NCBI RefSeq assembly: GCF_900104965.1 | Contig: NZ_LT629757.1 | Span: forward strand, 620,001 to 684,000 | Reading direction: 5' to 3' | Origin: Nocardioides scoriae | Lineage (GTDB): Bacteria; Actinomycetota; Actinomycetes; Propionibacteriales; Nocardioidaceae | DNA: 64,000 bases | Shown here: positions 56,680 through 64,000 of the stretch, piece by piece | Numbering within the stretch: the stretch's first letter is position 1 | Layout: the number at the start of each line of letters is the position of its first letter | Notes under the pieces: model-generated | What the model was told of the DNA's origin: nothing | The model's input: the letters and a program-made list of their open reading frames with translations, nothing else | The model's database searches: none | Position numbers and translations under genes: made by a program

Positions 56680-58083
56680 ATGCGGGTCGGGTGGTCGCTA
56701 CGTCGGTCGGTGGTGGCCACGGCCGCGCTGGCGGTGCTCACGGCCACGGCCGCCTGCACGTCCACCGAGCAGGAGCCGCCGGCGGCGGAGCCGACCCCCT
56801 CGTCGTCCTCCTCGTCCTCGCCGACCCAGGACGCCGTCGTCCTCGCGGTCTACGGCCCCGACGAGGTCACCGACGTCTACCGCTCGCTCGCCGCTACCTG
56901 GACCAGCCAGCACCCCGACCGCCCGGTCCGCGTCAAGGCGTACGCCGACCACGCCGAGGCCATGTCGGCCCTGGTCCGGCTGCGCTCGGAGGGCAAGGCG
57001 CCCGACCTCTTCCTGGCCGGACGAGAGGACCTCGCCGACCTGATGCAGACCAAGGCCGTGCGCCGCGTCGACGACCTGCTCGCCCAGCGCCAGGTCGACT
57101 TCGGTGACGGCTTCAACCGCACCGGGCTCGAGGCCTTCAGCGACCAGGCCGCGCTGCAGTGCATGCCCGTCGACGTCTCGCCGCTGGTCGTCTACTACAA
57201 CCCCAAGCTCATCGAGCTCGACGAGATCGCCGAGCCGGGGCGCCGCCCCATCACCCAGGAGCGGGGCTGGACCCTCGAGGAGTTCGCCCGCGCCGCGGAG
57301 CAGCCGCGCCGCCCGGGCGTGCGCGGTCTCTACGTCGAGCCGCAGCTGGACCAGGTCGCGCCCTTCGTGTTCTCCGGCGGCGGCGAGGTCGTCGACGACA
57401 CCGCCGACCCGACCACGCTGACGCTGTCCGACGACGCCAGCCGCGACGCGCTCGAGCAGCTGCTCGAGGTGGTCCGCAACCCGGCGCTGACCTTCGGCCA
57501 GGACGCCATCGCGAAGCGCTCGGCGCTGCAGCGGTTCGAGGAGGGCAAGCTCGGCATGCTGCTGGGCTACCGCGACCTGACCGCGGAGCTGCGCACCCGG
57601 CCCAGCCTCACCTTCGACGTGATGCCGCTGCCGTCCCTGGGCAGCGGTGCGACCGTCGCCCGCATCACCGGCGCGTGCTTGTCGGCCGACTCCGACCAGC
57701 AGGACACCGCCGCGGACTTCCTGGCCACGATGATCTCCCAGGAGAGCCAGGACGCCCTGGCGGCGACCGGGTTCACCATGCCCGCCAACCTGGCCAGCCT
57801 CAACGACGAGGCGTTCCTGCAGACCGGCCAGCGGCCGCTGCACTCCCAGGTGTTCGTGCGCGAGGTCCGCGACATCGAGCTGCTGCCCAGCACGACCCGG
57901 TGGGTCGACGTGCTGCAGGTGGCCGGCGCCCAGCTGACCGACCTGTTCGACGAGCCGGTCATCGACCCGCTCGAGGAGCGGCTCACCGCGCTCGACGCCG
58001 CCTCGGTGCCGCTGCTCGACCCCGACGCCGACCCCAGCCAGCAGCCCACGCCGTCGGACCCCTCCAGCAGCAGCACGCCGTAG
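56680..58083 (+). CDS. Family 1 extracellular solute-binding lipoprotein
   Basis: 467 residues from ATG 56680, with GAGAGGGG about 10 nt upstream. The lipobox is TATAAC at about residue 25, then a Ser-rich linker. The solute-binding fold is shown by VVLAVYGPDEVTDVYRSLAATWTSQHPDRPVRVKAY, LFLAGREDLADLM, YYNPKLIE and FEEGKLGMLLGYRDL. Such proteins capture sugars for ABC importers. No permease or ATPase genes are nearby, so its transporter is elsewhere or it has another role. A second Ser/Pro/Asp-rich tail follows at the C-terminus, unusual for the family. Confidence 0.85.
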   Translation: MRVGWSLRRSVVATAALAVLTATAACTSTEQEPPAAEPTPSSSSSSSPTQDAVVLAVYGPDEVTDVYRSLAATWTSQHPDRPVRVKAYADHAEAMSALVRLRSEGKAPDLFLAGREDLADLMQTKAVRRVDDLLAQRQVDFGDGFNRTGLEAFSDQAALQCMPVDVSPLVVYYNPKLIELDEIAEPGRRPITQERGWTLEEFARAAEQPRRPGVRGLYVEPQLDQVAPFVFSGGGEVVDDTADPTTLTLSDDASRDALEQLLEVVRNPALTFGQDAIAKRSALQRFEEGKLGMLLGYRDLTAELRTRPSLTFDVMPLPSLGSGATVARITGACLSADSDQQDTAADFLATMISQESQDALAATGFTMPANLASLNDEAFLQTGQRPLHSQVFVREVRDIELLPSTTRWVDVLQVAGAQLTDLFDEPVIDPLEERLTALDAASVPLLDPDADPSQQPTPSDPSSSSTP

Positions 58084-58099
58084 TCGGGCCGCGGACGGC

Positions 58100-59446
58100 T
58101 CAGGCCGTCGGGGTGCCCGGCGCGGCCGGGGTGTCGTCGGGCAGCGCGGGGTGCAGGATCGCCTCGGCCAGCAGCGGCGCCGTGATCCGCACCTGCCAGC
58201 CTCGGGCGCCCAGGGCCGAGAGATCGGCCCCGACCGCGGCCTCCACCGCGGCGTGGTCGGCGTCGGGCGCGACCACGGGCGGCTTCCACATCACGCGCCG
58301 CAGGTAGTCCGGCGTCAGCAGGTTCTCGACCGGGACGTCGTGCTCCTCGGCGTACGCCGTCACCAGGTCGCGCGCGACCGCCAGCCGGCCCGCGGCCACG
58401 GGGTCGCGCTCGGCCCACACCCGCGGCGCGGGCGGAGCGTCGGAGCGCATCGTCAGCGGGGGCAGCTCGGAGTCGGCGAGGGCGCGGGCGTCGTCGAGCG
58501 CGGCCAGCCAGCGGTCGGCGTGGCGGCGGGCACCTCGGCCGTGGAAGCCCGGGGTGTCGAGCAGCGCCTGGCGGGTGGTCGGCATGGCGTTGGCCGCGGC
58601 GATCATGGCGGCGTCGGGGACGAGCCGGCCCGGCGTGGTGTCGCGCTCCTGGGCGATCGCGTCGCGGGCCGTCCAGAGCTCGCGCACCGCCGCCAGGCCG
58701 CGGCGGCCCTTGGCCTTGTGGATGCCCGAGGTGCGGCGCCAGGGCTCGGCCCGCGGGGCGGGCACGTGCTCCATCAGGTGGGCGAACTCCTCCTCGGCCC
58801 ACTGCTGCTTCTCGGACTCCGCCAGCTGGGCGGCGATCACGTCGCGGAGCTCGACGAGCACCTCGACGTCGAGGGCGGCGTACTCCAGCCACGGTGTCGG
58901 CAGAGGTCGCTTCGACCAGTCGACCGCGGAGTGCTCCTTGCGCATCGTGCGACCCATGATCACCTCGACGAGCGTGGCCAGGCCGACGCGCGGGTAACCC
59001 AGCAGCCGGGCCGCGAGCTCGGTGTCGAACAGGGCGCGGGGGTGCAGGCCGAGCTCGCGCAGGCACGGCAGGTCCTGGCTGGCGGCGTGCAGGATCCACT
59101 CCGCGTCGCCGATGGCCGCGTCGAGGTCGCGCAGGTCCTCGAAGGCGATCGGGTCGATGAGGGCGGTGCCACTGCCCTCGCGGCGCAGCTGGATCAGGTA
59201 GGCCCGCGAGGAGTAGCGGTAGCCCGAGGCCCGCTCGGCGTCGAGGGCGACCGGGCCGGTGCCGGCGGCCACGCGGCGCACGACGTCGGCCAGCGCCTCG
59301 GGGGTGTCGACGATGTCGGGGAGGCCGTCGCGCAGGGTCAGCAGCGGCGGCGGTGCGGGCGCCTCGACGGCGACCTCGGTGGCAGCCGGGCCGGTGGGCT
59401 CGGTGGGCTCGACGGGGTGGTCGGACGGGACGACGGGTGCCGGCAT
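58100..59446 (-). CDS. rnd: Ribonuclease D with HRDC domain
   Basis: 448 residues from ATG 59446, which overlaps the DUF3000 stop (TGATG). After a Pro/Glu-rich N-terminus, the DEDD exonuclease motifs are VALDAERASGYRYSS, ASQDLPCLRELG and the C-terminal YAALDVEVLVELRDVI. An HRDC domain follows (about 235-310). RNase D trims the 3' ends of tRNA and other stable RNAs. Both the gene pair (DUF3000-rnd) and the proximity to hemE are familiar from other actinomycetes. Confidence 0.9.
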   Translation of the reverse strand: MPAPVVPSDHPVEPTEPTGPAATEVAVEAPAPPPLLTLRDGLPDIVDTPEALADVVRRVAAGTGPVALDAERASGYRYSSRAYLIQLRREGSGTALIDPIAFEDLRDLDAAIGDAEWILHAASQDLPCLRELGLHPRALFDTELAARLLGYPRVGLATLVEVIMGRTMRKEHSAVDWSKRPLPTPWLEYAALDVEVLVELRDVIAAQLAESEKQQWAEEEFAHLMEHVPAPRAEPWRRTSGIHKAKGRRGLAAVRELWTARDAIAQERDTTPGRLVPDAAMIAAANAMPTTRQALLDTPGFHGRGARRHADRWLAALDDARALADSELPPLTMRSDAPPAPRVWAERDPVAAGRLAVARDLVTAYAEEHDVPVENLLTPDYLRRVMWKPPVVAPDADHAAVEAAVGADLSALGARGWQVRITAPLLAEAILHPALPDDTPAAPGTPTA

Positions 59447-60045
59447 CAGGCCGGGCCGCGTTGTCCACGACGCGAGGGCATCACCGCGACGCCCTCGGGC
59501 ACTGGCGGCAGGCCCACGGCGGCGCACAGCAGCTCGCCCCACGCCTCGACGTGCGGGGTGAGGTCGCCCGACGGCGACCACGACGCCCGGATCTCGAGCT
59601 GGGCGGTCGCGGGCTCGTCGGACATGCCGCCGAAGCTCTCGGAGCTGACGCAGGTGACGCTGCCCGAGGGCACGGCGTACTCCGCGCCGTGGGCCTCGAG
59701 CGCCTCCACCAGCCAGGTCCAGCCGACCTCGGCGAGCATCGGGTCGCTGACCAGCTCGGGGTCGATCTCGGCGCGGGCGTAGGCCACGCAGCGGAAGGTG
59801 CCGTCCCACGCGTCGTTGCCGGCGGGGTCGTGCAGCAGCACGAGCCGTCCGGAGCCGACGTCCTCGCCGTCCACCGTCACGTCGGCCGACAAGGCCGACG
59901 CGTGGGGGGCGATGCGCTGGGGGGCCGGCATCTGCTCGACGAACAGCTCGGGTCGGAAGCGCGCCGTCTGCATCTGGGCCACGGCACGCCGGAAGTCGGA
60001 GGGTGCAGCCGCAGGCTCGAGGCGCGGGTGATCAGGTGCCGCCAT
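59446..60045 (-). CDS. DUF3000 family protein
   Basis: 199 residues. The conserved block reads FRRAVAQMQTARFRPELFVEQMPAPQRIAPHASALSADV, with GRLVLLHDPAGNDAWDGTFRCVAYARAEID and SGSVTCVSSESFGG. This is the actinobacterial DUF3000 family, of unknown function and nearly always next to rnd. No membrane segment or enzyme motif is evident. ATG 60045 lies 6 nt after TACCCT with no ribosome binding site, fitting a leaderless transcript that also carries rnd. Confidence 0.88.
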   Translation of the reverse strand: MAAPDHPRLEPAAAPSDFRRAVAQMQTARFRPELFVEQMPAPQRIAPHASALSADVTVDGEDVGSGRLVLLHDPAGNDAWDGTFRCVAYARAEIDPELVSDPMLAEVGWTWLVEALEAHGAEYAVPSGSVTCVSSESFGGMSDEPATAQLEIRASWSPSGDLTPHVEAWGELLCAAVGLPPVPEGVAVMPSRRGQRGPA

Positions 60046-60051
60046 GGCCTC

Positions 60052-60057
60052 AGGGTA
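60052..60057 (-). promoter_or_regulatory. -10 box (TACCCT), leaderless arrangement
   Basis: On the minus strand TACCCT is followed by 6 nt and ATG 60045 of DUF3000. It is part of the divergent gap with hemE (60046-60114). Confidence 0.4.
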
Positions 60058-60114
60058 GGCCGGATCCGCCATCCCCGGGTCTCGACTCGCCGCCTGACCT
60101 GGGAGGATCGGGGC

Positions 60115-61167
60115 ATGCCCGCCGCCTCGACGACCGACCCCGCGCTGCACGCGTCCGCCTTCCTCTCCGCCGCCCGCGGCGAGCCCGTCACCCACACGCC
60201 CGTGTGGTTCATGCGCCAGGCCGGCCGCTCCCTCCCGGAGTACCGCGCGCTGCGCGAGGGCGTGAGCATGCTCGAGTCGTGCATGCGGCCCGACCTGGTC
60301 GTCGAGATCACGCTCCAGCCCGTGCGCCGCTACGGCGTCGACGCCGCGATCTTCTTCTCCGACATCGTGCTGCCGCTCAAGGCCGTCGGGGTCGACCTCG
60401 ACATCACGCCGGGCGTCGGCCCCGTGGTCGCCTCGCCGGTGCGCACGCTGGCCGACGTCGAGGCCATCCCCGACCTGACCCCCGAGCACGTCGGCTTCGT
60501 CACCGAGTCGGTCCGGGCGCTGGTGGGCGAGCTGGGGGCGACGCCGCTCATCGGCTTCGCGGGGGCGCCCTTCACGGTGGCCTCCTACCTGGTGGAGGGC
60601 GGCCCCTCGAAGGACCACGCCCGCACCAAGGCGATGATGTTCGGCGCCCCCGAGGTGTGGGCGGCGCTGATGGCCAAGATCGCCGGCATCGCCGCGGCGT
60701 ACCTCGAGGTCCAGGTGGAGGCCGGTGCCTCCGCCGTGCAGCTGTTCGACTCGTGGGCGGGCGCGGTCTCGCGCGCCGACTACGAGCAGCACGTGATGCC
60801 GTGGTCCGCGCAGGTGCTGGAGCGGATCGGTGCGACCGGCGTCCCCCGGATCCACTTCGGCGTCGGCACCGGCGAGATCCTCGACCTCATGGGCGCGGCC
60901 GGCGCCGACGTCGTGGGCGTCGACTGGCGGGTGCCGCTGGCGGCCGGCATCGAGCGCGCGGGCGGCCGGGCGGTCCAGGGCAACCTCGACCCCACCCTGG
61001 TCTTCGCGCCCACCGAGGTGATGCTCGAGCGGGCCCGCGAGGTCGTCGAGGTCGGCCGCACCGCGCCGGGCCACGTGTTCAACCTGGGCCACGGCGTCAT
61101 CCCCGCCACCGACCCCGACCAGCTCGCCCGGCTGACCGACTTCGTCCACGAGGTCTCCCAGCGCTGA
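60115..61167 (+). CDS. hemE: Uroporphyrinogen III decarboxylase
   Basis: 350 residues from ATG 60115 with GGGAGG upstream. The N-terminal signature PVWFMRQAGRSLPEYRALR includes the substrate-binding Arg residues, and IIxFSD reads as AAIFFSDIVLPLKAVG. Later motifs GFAGAPFTVASYLVEGG and FNLGHGVIP are also conserved. It removes the four acetate carboxyls of uroporphyrinogen III to give coproporphyrinogen III in the cytoplasm. hemY and hemQ follow on the same strand, interrupted by a minus-strand DUF4349 gene. Confidence 0.93.
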   Translation: MPAASTTDPALHASAFLSAARGEPVTHTPVWFMRQAGRSLPEYRALREGVSMLESCMRPDLVVEITLQPVRRYGVDAAIFFSDIVLPLKAVGVDLDITPGVGPVVASPVRTLADVEAIPDLTPEHVGFVTESVRALVGELGATPLIGFAGAPFTVASYLVEGGPSKDHARTKAMMFGAPEVWAALMAKIAGIAAAYLEVQVEAGASAVQLFDSWAGAVSRADYEQHVMPWSAQVLERIGATGVPRIHFGVGTGEILDLMGAAGADVVGVDWRVPLAAGIERAGGRAVQGNLDPTLVFAPTEVMLERAREVVEVGRTAPGHVFNLGHGVIPATDPDQLARLTDFVHEVSQR

Positions 61168-61170
61168 GCC

Positions 61171-62100
61171 TCAGCCGCCGCTGGGCTGCGGCGCAGCGGT
61201 GCGGCGGCGCCGCACGACGACCGCGGCCGGCACGCCCAGCAGGGCGAGCAGCAGGGCGAACGGCAGCGCCGCCCCGACCACGGTCGCGGCGGCGGCCGTC
61301 GAGCTCCCGAGGGCGCCCCAGCCCTCGCGCAGCCCGCCGAGGAAGCCGCGGGTGTCCCGGGCCGGTGCCACCGCGTCGCGCCGCTGCAGGCGGAGCGTCA
61401 GCGTCGCCTGGGTGGTCTGGTCGGACAGGTAGGCCTGCTGGGACCGCAGCGAGTCGAGGTCGGCCTGGCGCTGCGCGAGGTCGGACTCGATCGCGATCAC
61501 GTCGCGCAGCTCCTGGGCACGTCCGAGCAGCACCTCGATGCGGCGGATGCTGCGCTCGGCGGCACGCACCCGGGCGTCGGTGTCGACGACCTGCGTGGTG
61601 ACGTCCTCGGCGCTGCGGGTCTGGCGCTGCACCCGGCCCAGGTCGGCCAGCGAGGCCATGGCCTCGTCGAAGCGCGCGGCGGGCACCCGCAGCGTGAGCG
61701 TCGAGCTGCGGGCGGTGCCGTCGCGGTCGCTGCGGGTGCGCTCGTCGGCGACGGTGCCGCGCCACCCGGCGACGCGGGTCATCGCCTCGTCGCGGGCCTC
61801 GTCGACGTCGCGCGTGGTGACGGTGACGGCGCCGGTCGAGACCACCGCCCGCTGCTGCGGCAGCAGGGCGTAGGGGGTCCCGCCCGTGACGGCGCGGCTC
61901 GTCGCTGCGCCGCCTGCGCCGCCCGCGCCGCCCGCGCCCTCGTCGGCCGGGCCGGCCGCGTCGAGCGGCTCCGGGGCGGCGACGTCGGGCGCCGAGCCCG
62001 CGTCGCTCGAGGCGGTCCGGCCACCGGCGCCGCCGCACCCGGCGAGCGCGAGGAGCAGCACGACGAGCAGCAGCGGGAGGGCCCGGCGAGGTGTGGTCAC
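61171..62100 (-). CDS. DUF4349 lipoprotein
   Basis: 309 residues from GTG 62100. A lipoprotein signal ends LLLALAGC, then a Gly/Ala linker. The DUF4349 domain follows (VVSTGAVTVTTRDVDEARDEAMTRVAGWRGTVADERT) with a central coiled coil (AERSIRRIEVLLGRAQELRDVIAIESDLAQRQADLDSLRSQQAYL). A C-terminal membrane helix (about 268-294) and basic end (VVRRRRTA) complete it. Anchored at both ends, it may act as an envelope sensor or scaffold; no function is established. It is inserted between hemE and hemY in the opposite direction. Confidence 0.85.
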   Translation of the reverse strand: MTTPRRALPLLLVVLLLALAGCGGAGGRTASSDAGSAPDVAAPEPLDAAGPADEGAGGAGGAGGAATSRAVTGGTPYALLPQQRAVVSTGAVTVTTRDVDEARDEAMTRVAGWRGTVADERTRSDRDGTARSSTLTLRVPAARFDEAMASLADLGRVQRQTRSAEDVTTQVVDTDARVRAAERSIRRIEVLLGRAQELRDVIAIESDLAQRQADLDSLRSQQAYLSDQTTQATLTLRLQRRDAVAPARDTRGFLGGLREGWGALGSSTAAAATVVGAALPFALLLALLGVPAAVVVRRRRTAAPQPSGG

Positions 62101-62184
62101 GGCGGTGTGACGCAGGTGACGCGGGCGTGGTTCCCGGCGGCCGCCACGGCGAGGACGCCCGGGGTGGTGTGCCACGCTGGGACG

Positions 62185-63630
62185 GTGCCGACGAGCCCCG
62201 ACCGACGCCCTCCCCGCGTCGTCGTGGTGGGCGCCGGGATCGCCGGCCTCGCCGCCGCCCGGCGGGTGGTCGCCACCCGGCCCGACGCCGAGGTAGTCGT
62301 GCTCGAGGCAGCCCCCCGGGTGGGCGGCAGCCTGCACCGCGCGGAGGTCGGGGGAGTCCTCGTCGACGTGGGCGCCGAGGCGATGCTGCACCGGCGTCCC
62401 GAGGGCGTGAGGCTGGCCCGCGAGGTCGGCCTGGGCGACGCGCTGGTGCACCCCGCCACCACCTCGGCGCAGCTGTGGAACCGCGACCGGCTGGTGCCGA
62501 TGCCGCGCACCCTGATGGGGGTGCCGACCGACCTGCGCTCCCTCGAGGGCGTGATCTCGGCCCGGGGGATCGCCCGCGCGGCCCTCGACGCCGTGCTGCC
62601 GGCGACCGACCTCGGCGGCGAGGACGTCAGCGTCGGACGGCTGGTCGAGGAGCGCCTCGGGGCGGAGGTCGTCGACCGGCTGGTGGAGCCCCTCCTCGGT
62701 GGGGTGTACGCCGGCCACTCCCGCGAGATCTCGGCCCGCGCCGCGGTGCCCCAGGTGGTGGCGCTGCTCGAGCGCGACCGGGCCCTGTCGCGGGCCGCGG
62801 GGGCGGCGCTGCCGCCGGTCGGCGAGCCCGTGACCGCGCCGGTCTTCGCCGGCCTGCGCGGGGGGATGGCCCGGCTGCCCGCCGCGCTGGCCGCGTCGCT
62901 GGCCGACTCGGGGGTGCAGGTGCGCACGGGGGCGACGGTGCGCGACCTGGCGCGTCGCCCGGGCGGGGGCTGGAACCTGGTCGTCGGCCCCACCGTCGAG
63001 GCCGAGGTGCTGCGGGCCGACGCCGTGGTGCTCGCGACGCCGGCCCGCTCGACGGCGCGGCTGCTCAGCGACGTCGCCCCGCTGGCCGCGCTGGAGCTGG
63101 CGCGGGTCGAGCACGCCTCGATGGCGATCGTGACCCTGGCCGTCCCGGCCGCGACCTTCCCGGCGGTGGCGGGGTCGGGCTTCCTGGTGCCGCCCGTGGA
63201 CGGGCACGCGATCAAGGCCTCGACGTTCTCCTTCGCCAAGTGGGACTGGGTCCGCGAGGCGGGGGTCGGCGCGGGAGCGGGGGAGGACCTGCTGCTGCTC
63301 CGGTGCTCGCTGGGGCGCCACCGGGAGGAGCAGGCCCTGCAGCGCAGCGACGAGGAGCTGGTGGCGCTGGCGCTGGCCGACCTGTCCCAGGCGGTCGGCG
63401 CCGCGGTCGTGCCGGTCGACACCCACGTGCAGCGCTGGGGCGGGGCGCTGCCGCAGTACGCCGTCGGCCACCTCGACCGGGTGGCGGCCGTGCGGCGCGA
63501 GGTGGCGGCGCTGCCGGGGCTCGCGGTCTGCGGCTCGGCGTACGACGGGGTGGGGATCCCGGCCTGCATCGCCTCGGCCGACCTGGCGGTGGTCCAGGCG
63601 CTTCGCGGCCTTGACACAATGGCGCCATGA
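62185..63630 (+). CDS. hemY: Coproporphyrinogen III oxidase (HemY/CgoX type, FAD-dependent)
   Basis: 481 residues from GTG 62185, which has CACGCT 6 nt upstream and no ribosome binding site. The dinucleotide motif VVVGAGIAGLAAARRV binds FAD, and LEAAPRVGGSLHR and YAGHSREIS are typical of the HemG/HemY family. In actinobacteria with hemQ this enzyme oxidises coproporphyrinogen III to coproporphyrin III. Its end overlaps the hemQ start (ATGA), giving a tight hemY-hemQ unit. Ferrochelatase is not in this window. Confidence 0.9.
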   Translation: MPTSPDRRPPRVVVVGAGIAGLAAARRVVATRPDAEVVVLEAAPRVGGSLHRAEVGGVLVDVGAEAMLHRRPEGVRLAREVGLGDALVHPATTSAQLWNRDRLVPMPRTLMGVPTDLRSLEGVISARGIARAALDAVLPATDLGGEDVSVGRLVEERLGAEVVDRLVEPLLGGVYAGHSREISARAAVPQVVALLERDRALSRAAGAALPPVGEPVTAPVFAGLRGGMARLPAALAASLADSGVQVRTGATVRDLARRPGGGWNLVVGPTVEAEVLRADAVVLATPARSTARLLSDVAPLAALELARVEHASMAIVTLAVPAATFPAVAGSGFLVPPVDGHAIKASTFSFAKWDWVREAGVGAGAGEDLLLLRCSLGRHREEQALQRSDEELVALALADLSQAVGAAVVPVDTHVQRWGGALPQYAVGHLDRVAAVRREVAALPGLAVCGSAYDGVGIPACIASADLAVVQALRGLDTMAP

Positions 63631-64000
63631 CCAACGGCAAGAAGGCACGCGAGCTCAACGACACCATCCGCTACACGATGTGGTCGGTCTTCAGCCTCCG
63701 CGACGTCCTCGACGACGCCGATCGCGAGGCCGAGGCCCGCGAGGTCGACGAGCTGTTCGCCAAGCTCGAGGCCGACGACGTGCTCGTCCGCGGGCTCTAC
63801 GACATCGCGGGCCTGCGCGCCGACGCCGACGTCATGGTCTGGTGGCACGCCGAGACCGTCGAGGGCGTGCAGTCGGCGTACCACCAGCTGCGCCGCACCC
63901 GCTTCGGCCGGCGCCTGGACCCGGTGTGGTCGCAGGTCGCGCTGCACCGCCCGGCGGAGTTCAACAAGAGCCACATCCCGGCGTTCCTCGCCGGCGAGGA
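63627..64000 (+). CDS. hemQ: HemQ coproheme decarboxylase, 3' end beyond window
   Basis: 124 residues are visible from ATG 63627. They match the chlorite dismutase-like family N-terminal domain: NDTIRYTMWSVFSLRD, VLVRGLYDIAGLRADADVMVWWHAETVEGVQSAYHQLRRTRFGR, with the WWHAE motif typical of HemQ. It converts coproheme to heme b using peroxide, the last step of the coproporphyrin pathway. The heme-ligand half lies past the window. It is coupled to hemY by a 4-nt overlap. Confidence 0.9.
   Translation, partial: MTNGKKARELNDTIRYTMWSVFSLRDVLDDADREAEAREVDELFAKLEADDVLVRGLYDIAGLRADADVMVWWHAETVEGVQSAYHQLRRTRFGRRLDPVWSQVALHRPAEFNKSHIPAFLAGE

Overview
The window is 64 kb of very GC-rich DNA with densely packed genes, frequent GTG starts and many ATGA, GTGA or TGATG overlaps. 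Gene content points to an actinomycete, most likely a Nocardioides-like member of the Propionibacteriales. The evidence is a ClgR-type regulator, a DUF3000 gene next to ribonuclease D, a MacRS-like two-component pair, a c-di-AMP (ydaO-type) leader in front of an NlpC/P60 hydrolase, and the coproporphyrin-dependent heme genes hemE, hemY and hemQ. Species cannot be read from the sequence alone. No tRNA, rRNA, CRISPR array, insertion sequence, prophage or integrase was recognised.

Layout. 1-5183 is an envelope polysaccharide locus: a DUF2142 membrane protein (cut by the window edge), DUF2304, a GT2 glycosyltransferase, a divergent GT4 glycosyltransferase, a flippase-like protein and an FkbM methyltransferase. 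5189-11496 holds a stand-alone Lrp/AsnC ligand domain, a DEDDh exonuclease/GIY-YIG fusion, a small four-cysteine protein, the c-di-AMP leader with its NlpC/P60 gene, and two metallopeptidases. 11493-21159 is a Tad/Flp pilus locus on the minus strand: cpaB, tadZ, tadA, a VWA-tadB fusion, tadC, then a histidine kinase and LuxR-type response regulator coupled to it, then three small Flp pilin genes. One of these pilins carries a frameshift.

21346-29175 has an acyl-CoA ligase and a divergent run (SRPBCC protein, ArsA-like ATPase, small CxxC protein, two tandem ROK kinases), then an archaeal-type LOR/SDH (ornithine cyclodeaminase-like) enzyme. 29352-40076 has lipid genes (acyltransferase, WS/DGAT), the MacRS-like pair split by a flavin reductase, clgR, a DUF1800/DUF1501 secreted pair, FUSC, a carboxylate-amine ligase and DUF402. 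40131-43201 is a Baeyer-Villiger monooxygenase/SDR pair with a divergent TetR regulator. 43233-49402 is an OmpR-type two-component system followed by a GT39 mannosyltransferase-like protein and a GT2-GtrA fusion. hrpA follows at 49464-53234.

53235-53849 is a gene-free repeat island. 53850-56543 has a frameshifted DUF2243 gene, an orphan PemK/MazF-like gene behind a strikingly structured leader, and two conserved envelope or hypothetical genes. 56680-64000 has a solute-binding lipoprotein, ribonuclease D, DUF3000, hemE, a DUF4349 lipoprotein, hemY and the start of hemQ.

The most interesting candidate is the 103-nt leader of the orphan PemK/MazF-like gene. A central arm can pair either with an 11-nt arm at the predicted 5' end or with the 8 nt between the ribosome binding site and the start codon. 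Other points are the VWA-TadB fusion with a kinase/regulator pair coupled to the pilus operon, a repeated -10 box placed 6-7 nt before eight start codons (leaderless mRNAs), the paired GGTCCCTGAGG repeats, and two frameshifts that are either real pseudogenes or sequence errors.
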